The notes under the pieces were generated by a model. That model was not told the DNA's origin, did not search any database, and saw nothing but the letters and a program-made list of their open reading frames with translations. The position numbers were made by a program, and so were the translations under genes. Below are positions 14,076 through 16,760 of a stretch of 16,760 bases of DNA, piece after piece; position 1 is the stretch's first letter; the number at the start of each line of letters is the position of its first letter. The stretch is taken from positions 1-16,760 of the forward strand of contig MNUO01000032.1 of NCBI GenBank assembly GCA_001871015.1. Reading direction: 5' to 3'. The DNA is from Candidatus Desantisbacteria bacterium CG1_02_38_46 (GTDB lineage: Bacteria; Desantisbacteria; UBA1551; UBA1559).

Positions 14076-14104
14076 TTGCAATTTTTATAGATTTGATATA
14101 TAAT
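14076..14104 (+). promoter_or_regulatory. Promoter of comM-nadE
   Basis: TTGCAA (14076-14081), a 17-base spacer and TATAAT (14099-14104), so transcription starts near 14111 and the comM leader is about 105 bases long. Confidence 0.65.
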
Positions 14105-14133
14105 ATATAATCACAGATTACATAAATAAATTA

Positions 14134-14192
14134 TTGTAGTGGTCGAGCTTGCTCGACTGAATAAATTTGCAGAGTAAACTCTGCCACTACAA
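14134..14192. repeat. Two-hairpin inverted element in the comM leader
   Basis: An outer 9-bp inverted repeat TTGTAGTGG/CCACTACAA (14134-14142, 14184-14192) encloses two hairpins: TCGAGC-TT-GCTCGA (14143-14156) and GCAGAGT-AA-ACTCTGC (14169-14184). The second shares one base with the outer arm. The architecture equals that of 5935-5987, but the sequence is unrelated. It lies between promoter and ribosome binding site, so it is transcribed. Confidence 0.85.
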
Positions 14193-14215
14193 GCCATACA
14201 AGGAAGGAGTCGCAG

Positions 14216-15745
14216 ATGCTGTCGAAGATATATTCAAGCGCCATAATTGGAGTTGATGCTTATACAGTTGAAGTAGAAGTAGATGTTGGAGATGGACTTC
14301 CGTCCTTTGACATTGTTGGATTGCCGGATATGGCAGTGAAAGAGGCAAAAAAGCGGGTACGCTCAGCAATAAAGAATAGCCAGTTCAAATTTCCCTCTAA
14401 TAAAATTACAGTCAACCTCGCTCCTGCTGACATAAAGAAAGAGGGACCTTCTTTTGATTTGCCTATTGCCCTTGGAATTCTTGCTGCTACCCAGCAGATT
14501 AAGATAGATGGACTTGGAAAATTTATTATTCTCGGCGAACTTGCACTTGACGGTAGAATCAGGAGAATTAATGGCGCGCTCCCGATTGCTATTTCCAGTC
14601 GCAAGGTGGAGAAAGAGCTGATTGTTCCATACGAGAATTCAAATGAAGCAGGAATCGTAGATGGACTGAAAGCATATCCGCTGCACAATCTCTATCAAAC
14701 AGTCGAATTCCTGAATGGAAAAATAGAAATTTCGCCATATTCATACAATCTTGAAGAAGCATTGCACGAATCATCTTCTTATGATGTTGACTTCAGCGAG
14801 GTTAAGGGACAATACCATGTGAAGCGTGCATTAGAGGTTGCTGCAGCAGGCGGGCATAATTGCTTGATGATTGGTCCGCCAGGCTCGGGTAAGACTATGC
14901 TGGCGCGTCGTCTTCCAACAATTCTTCCACCGATGGTTGCTGAAGAAGCAATTGAAGCGACAAAACTGCACAGTATTGTAGGTCTTGTTCCAGCGGAAAA
15001 GGCGCTGATTGCAACTCGTCCATTCCGCGCACCGCACCATACGATATCAGATGTGGCACTGGTTGGAGGCGGGAGAGTTCCAAAGCCGGGAGAAGTTAGT
15101 CTTGCCCACAATGGAGTTTTGTTTCTCGACGAATTACCTGAATTTCACCGGGATGTTCTTGAGGCATTGCGCCAGCCACTTGAAGATGGAACAGTAACTA
15201 TTTCCCGTGCAATGAGTTCATTGACTTATCCGGCCAGGTTTATGTTAGTTGCAGCTATGAATCCCTGTCCCTGCGGATATTTTACCCATCCATCCAGGGA
15301 GTGTTCCTGTAATCCAAGCCAGATTCAGCATTACCTCGCAAGAGTTTCAGGTCCGCTGCTGGACAGAATTGACATTCATATAGAAACGCCCTCTTTGCAA
15401 TATAAGGAGATGAGTGAGGAATCAAGGGGGGAATTATCTGAGGAAGTACGCCAGCGCGTAAAAAGGGCACGCCAGATTCAGGAGAAAAGATTTTCTGGCA
15501 GGAAAATCTATTGCAATGCCCAGATGAGATCAAAAGAGATAAAACAGTTCTGCAAGATTGATGAGAGCGGAAAGGAATTGTTGAAATCTGCAATCCAACA
15601 ACTCGGGTTGAGCGCCCGGGCATATGACAGAATCCTTAAAATTAGCAGGACGATAGCAGACCTGGATAATAAGGAAAATATTGAAGAGGCACACATTGCT
15701 GAGGCAATTCAATACCGCAGCCTTGACAGAAACTTGTGGATATAA
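14216..15745 (+). CDS. comM: YifB/ComM family Mg-chelatase-like AAA+ ATPase
   Basis: A 509-residue AAA+ protein. In naturally competent bacteria, ComM is a hexameric helicase that helps branch migration when incoming DNA is recombined. Order of domains: an N-terminal Lon-like domain (residues 1-175, starting [20 protein letters not shown]), Walker A GPPGSGKT (220-227), [19 protein letters not shown] (268-286), Walker B VLFLDE (301-306), a zinc-type cysteine cluster (C351, C353, C363, C365), and the arginine-bearing [12 protein letters not shown]. The C-terminal helical Mg-chelatase domain is complete. The ribosome binding site GGAAGGAG precedes the ATG. Most bacteria carry this gene whether or not they are competent. 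Confidence 0.95.
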   Translation: MLSKIYSSAIIGVDAYTVEVEVDVGDGLPSFDIVGLPDMAVKEAKKRVRSAIKNSQFKFPSNKITVNLAPADIKKEGPSFDLPIALGILAATQQIKIDGLGKFIILGELALDGRIRRINGALPIAISSRKVEKELIVPYENSNEAGIVDGLKAYPLHNLYQTVEFLNGKIEISPYSYNLEEALHESSSYDVDFSEVKGQYHVKRALEVAAAGGHNCLMIGPPGSGKTMLARRLPTILPPMVAEEAIEATKLHSIVGLVPAEKALIATRPFRAPHHTISDVALVGGGRVPKPGEVSLAHNGVLFLDELPEFHRDVLEALRQPLEDGTVTISRAMSSLTYPARFMLVAAMNPCPCGYFTHPSRECSCNPSQIQHYLARVSGPLLDRIDIHIETPSLQYKEMSEESRGELSEEVRQRVKRARQIQEKRFSGRKIYCNAQMRSKEIKQFCKIDESGKELLKSAIQQLGLSARAYDRILKISRTIADLDNKENIEEAHIAEAIQYRSLDRNLWI

Positions 15746-15747
15746 AA

Positions 15748-16518
15748 ATGAGCAAATTTGAAATTAATCCAGAAGAAATGAAGGAGAAATTGGTGAAGTT
15801 TATCAGGGAAGAAGTGCAAAAAGCTGGATTTGGCCGCGGGATATTAGGATTATCCGGGGGAATTGATTCAGCCGTTGTTGCATATCTTTCTTGCCTGGCC
15901 CTGGGACCCGCCAATGTCTGGGGAATTCTTATGCCGTATAAAACAAATCCCAAAAAATCACTAAAATATGCACAGATGATAGTGAAAATGCTTGGCATAA
16001 ACTCGCAAACAATTGACATTACTCTCATTATTGACAGTTATTTCAAACAGTTCCCGGATGCTTCCAGAATCCGCCAGGGAAACAAAATAGTAAGAGAGAG
16101 GATGTCAATCCTTTATGATTTATCAGCCAAACATAAGGCACTGGTGATTGGTGCAAGCAATAAGAGTGAATTGCTTCTTGGCTACGGGACAATTTATGGT
16201 GACATTGCCTGTGCAATTATGCCTCTGGGAAATTTGTATAAAACACAGGTGCGTGTACTGGCAAAAGAGATTGGAATTCCAAAGCCAATTATTCAAAAAG
16301 CTCCGAGTGCTGAATTATGGCCAGGGCAAACCGACGAGAAAGAACTTGGTCTTCGTTATGAGGTGGTGGATAAGTTATTATACTTGATGGTAGATTGCTT
16401 GCAGACAACGCAGGGATTAGTTAAAGATGGTTTCAGGAGAGATTTTATTGACAGGGTGTCTGAAAGAATAAAGAAAACGGAATTTAAACGCAGACTCCCG
16501 CTTATACCTAAAATTTGA
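15748..16518 (+). CDS. nadE: NAD+ synthase, ammonia-dependent type
   Basis: Makes NAD+ from nicotinate adenine dinucleotide, ATP and an amino donor, the last step of NAD synthesis. The ATP-pyrophosphatase loop LSGGIDSA (residues 35-42), GASNKSELLLGYGTIYGDIA, the metal/NaAD region PLGNLYKTQV, and APSAELWPGQTDEKELG are all present. At 256 residues it lacks the N-terminal glutaminase (nitrilase) domain, so it should use free ammonia or borrow it. I chose the ATG at 15748, two bases after the comM stop; a GTG at 15736 in the same frame overlaps comM and would add four residues. It is co-transcribed with comM. Confidence 0.94.
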   Translation: MSKFEINPEEMKEKLVKFIREEVQKAGFGRGILGLSGGIDSAVVAYLSCLALGPANVWGILMPYKTNPKKSLKYAQMIVKMLGINSQTIDITLIIDSYFKQFPDASRIRQGNKIVRERMSILYDLSAKHKALVIGASNKSELLLGYGTIYGDIACAIMPLGNLYKTQVRVLAKEIGIPKPIIQKAPSAELWPGQTDEKELGLRYEVVDKLLYLMVDCLQTTQGLVKDGFRRDFIDRVSERIKKTEFKRRLPLIPKI

Positions 16519-16533
16519 GAGGTGGGAAAATGA
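16519..16533 (+). other. Start of a gene interrupted by a group II intron
   Basis: Directly after the nadE stop lies a good ribosome binding site (GAGGTG, 16519-16524) and, at normal spacing, an ATG at 16530-16532. One further base (A) remains before the intron begins. The rest of this gene should resume after the intron, outside the window, so its product cannot be named. Confidence 0.55.
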
Positions 16534-16760
16534 GTGTGCCGAGAAAGTGTATTAGTTCTTGTTGGTGCAAGTCCGACTTAGGTAAAGGTTAGCCACCAGC
16601 CTAACACTTAATCTCACACTTTATTTGGTAACAAATAAAGTGGTGCGGGAAGCGGGAAATATCGAGCTATAACGCAAGTGAAGGAATTGAGCCCCGAAAT
16701 AACCAGCGTGTCAGTGGTCGATACTCTTCATTAAGGAGCAGACAATAGTCTCACAACCGA
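16534..16760 (+). mobile_element. Group II intron, 5' part
   Basis: The intron begins GTGTGCC, the standard 5' end of group II introns (GUGYG). Domain I landmarks follow: GGTGCAAGTCC (16564-16574), a perfect 10-bp hairpin ACTTTATTTG/CAAATAAAGT capped by the GNRA-type tetraloop GTAA (16618-16641), ACGCAAGTGAAGG, GAGCCCCGAAAT, and a stem-loop TCTTCATTAAGGAG (16725-16738) that looks like the EBS1 arm. TCATT there (16728-16732) can pair with AATGA (16529-16533), the last five exon bases. Such introns are ribozymes, usually with a reverse transcriptase/maturase in domain IV; that ORF and the 3' end lie outside the window. I cannot name the subclass safely. Confidence 0.85.

Overview
The window reads as a chromosomal segment of an uncultured, AT-rich, Gram-negative-type bacterium from a deep candidate lineage. 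The evidence is a secreted FG-GAP/VCBS-repeat protein with a type IX-like C-terminal sorting domain, coupled to a PorV/PorQ-family outer-membrane protein, together with many short dispersed palindromes. I think of Desantisbacteria, Omnitrophota or WOR-3-like groups, but the phylum is a guess from gene content. Almost all genes lie on the + strand.

Layout. (1) 30-1742: a DDE transposase of the IS4 type. (2) 1834-2527: a small-protein/retropepsin gene pair with its own promoter, followed by two terminator-like hairpins and a third, bidirectional one. A doubtful minus-strand ORF lies at 2742-3059. (3) 3123-6373: a compact housekeeping operon, rpe-rpsP-khpA-trmD-rplS-rnhB-yraN, with several overlaps and no rimM between khpA and trmD. 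(4) 6439-9080: a translationally coupled cargo/PorV pair. (5) 9086-11073: an MFS transporter and a SAM methyltransferase. (6) 11247-12521: an AAA/DUF4143 ATPase with its own promoter. (7) 12526-14070: an accessory island bracketed by copies of a 57-bp repeat. It holds a nucleotidyltransferase-like gene, a small basic protein, a DUF5678-like gene and the wreck of a second retropepsin gene. (8) 14216-16518: comM (YifB) and nadE. (9) 16519-16760: a ribosome binding site and ATG, broken one base after the start codon by the 5' end of a group II intron that runs off the window.

Three things stand out. First, a family of short palindromic units (GTAACTCA plus a hairpin) occurs between genes, supplies the stop codon of rnhB, and appears as a diverged copy inside the rnhB reading frame, much like Rickettsia palindromic elements. 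Second, the small-protein/retropepsin module occurs twice, once intact and once with the protease gutted by a deletion. Third, the group II intron sits at the start codon of the gene after nadE, and a loop in the intron can pair with the five exon bases next to the splice site.

No tRNA, rRNA or CRISPR array was seen.
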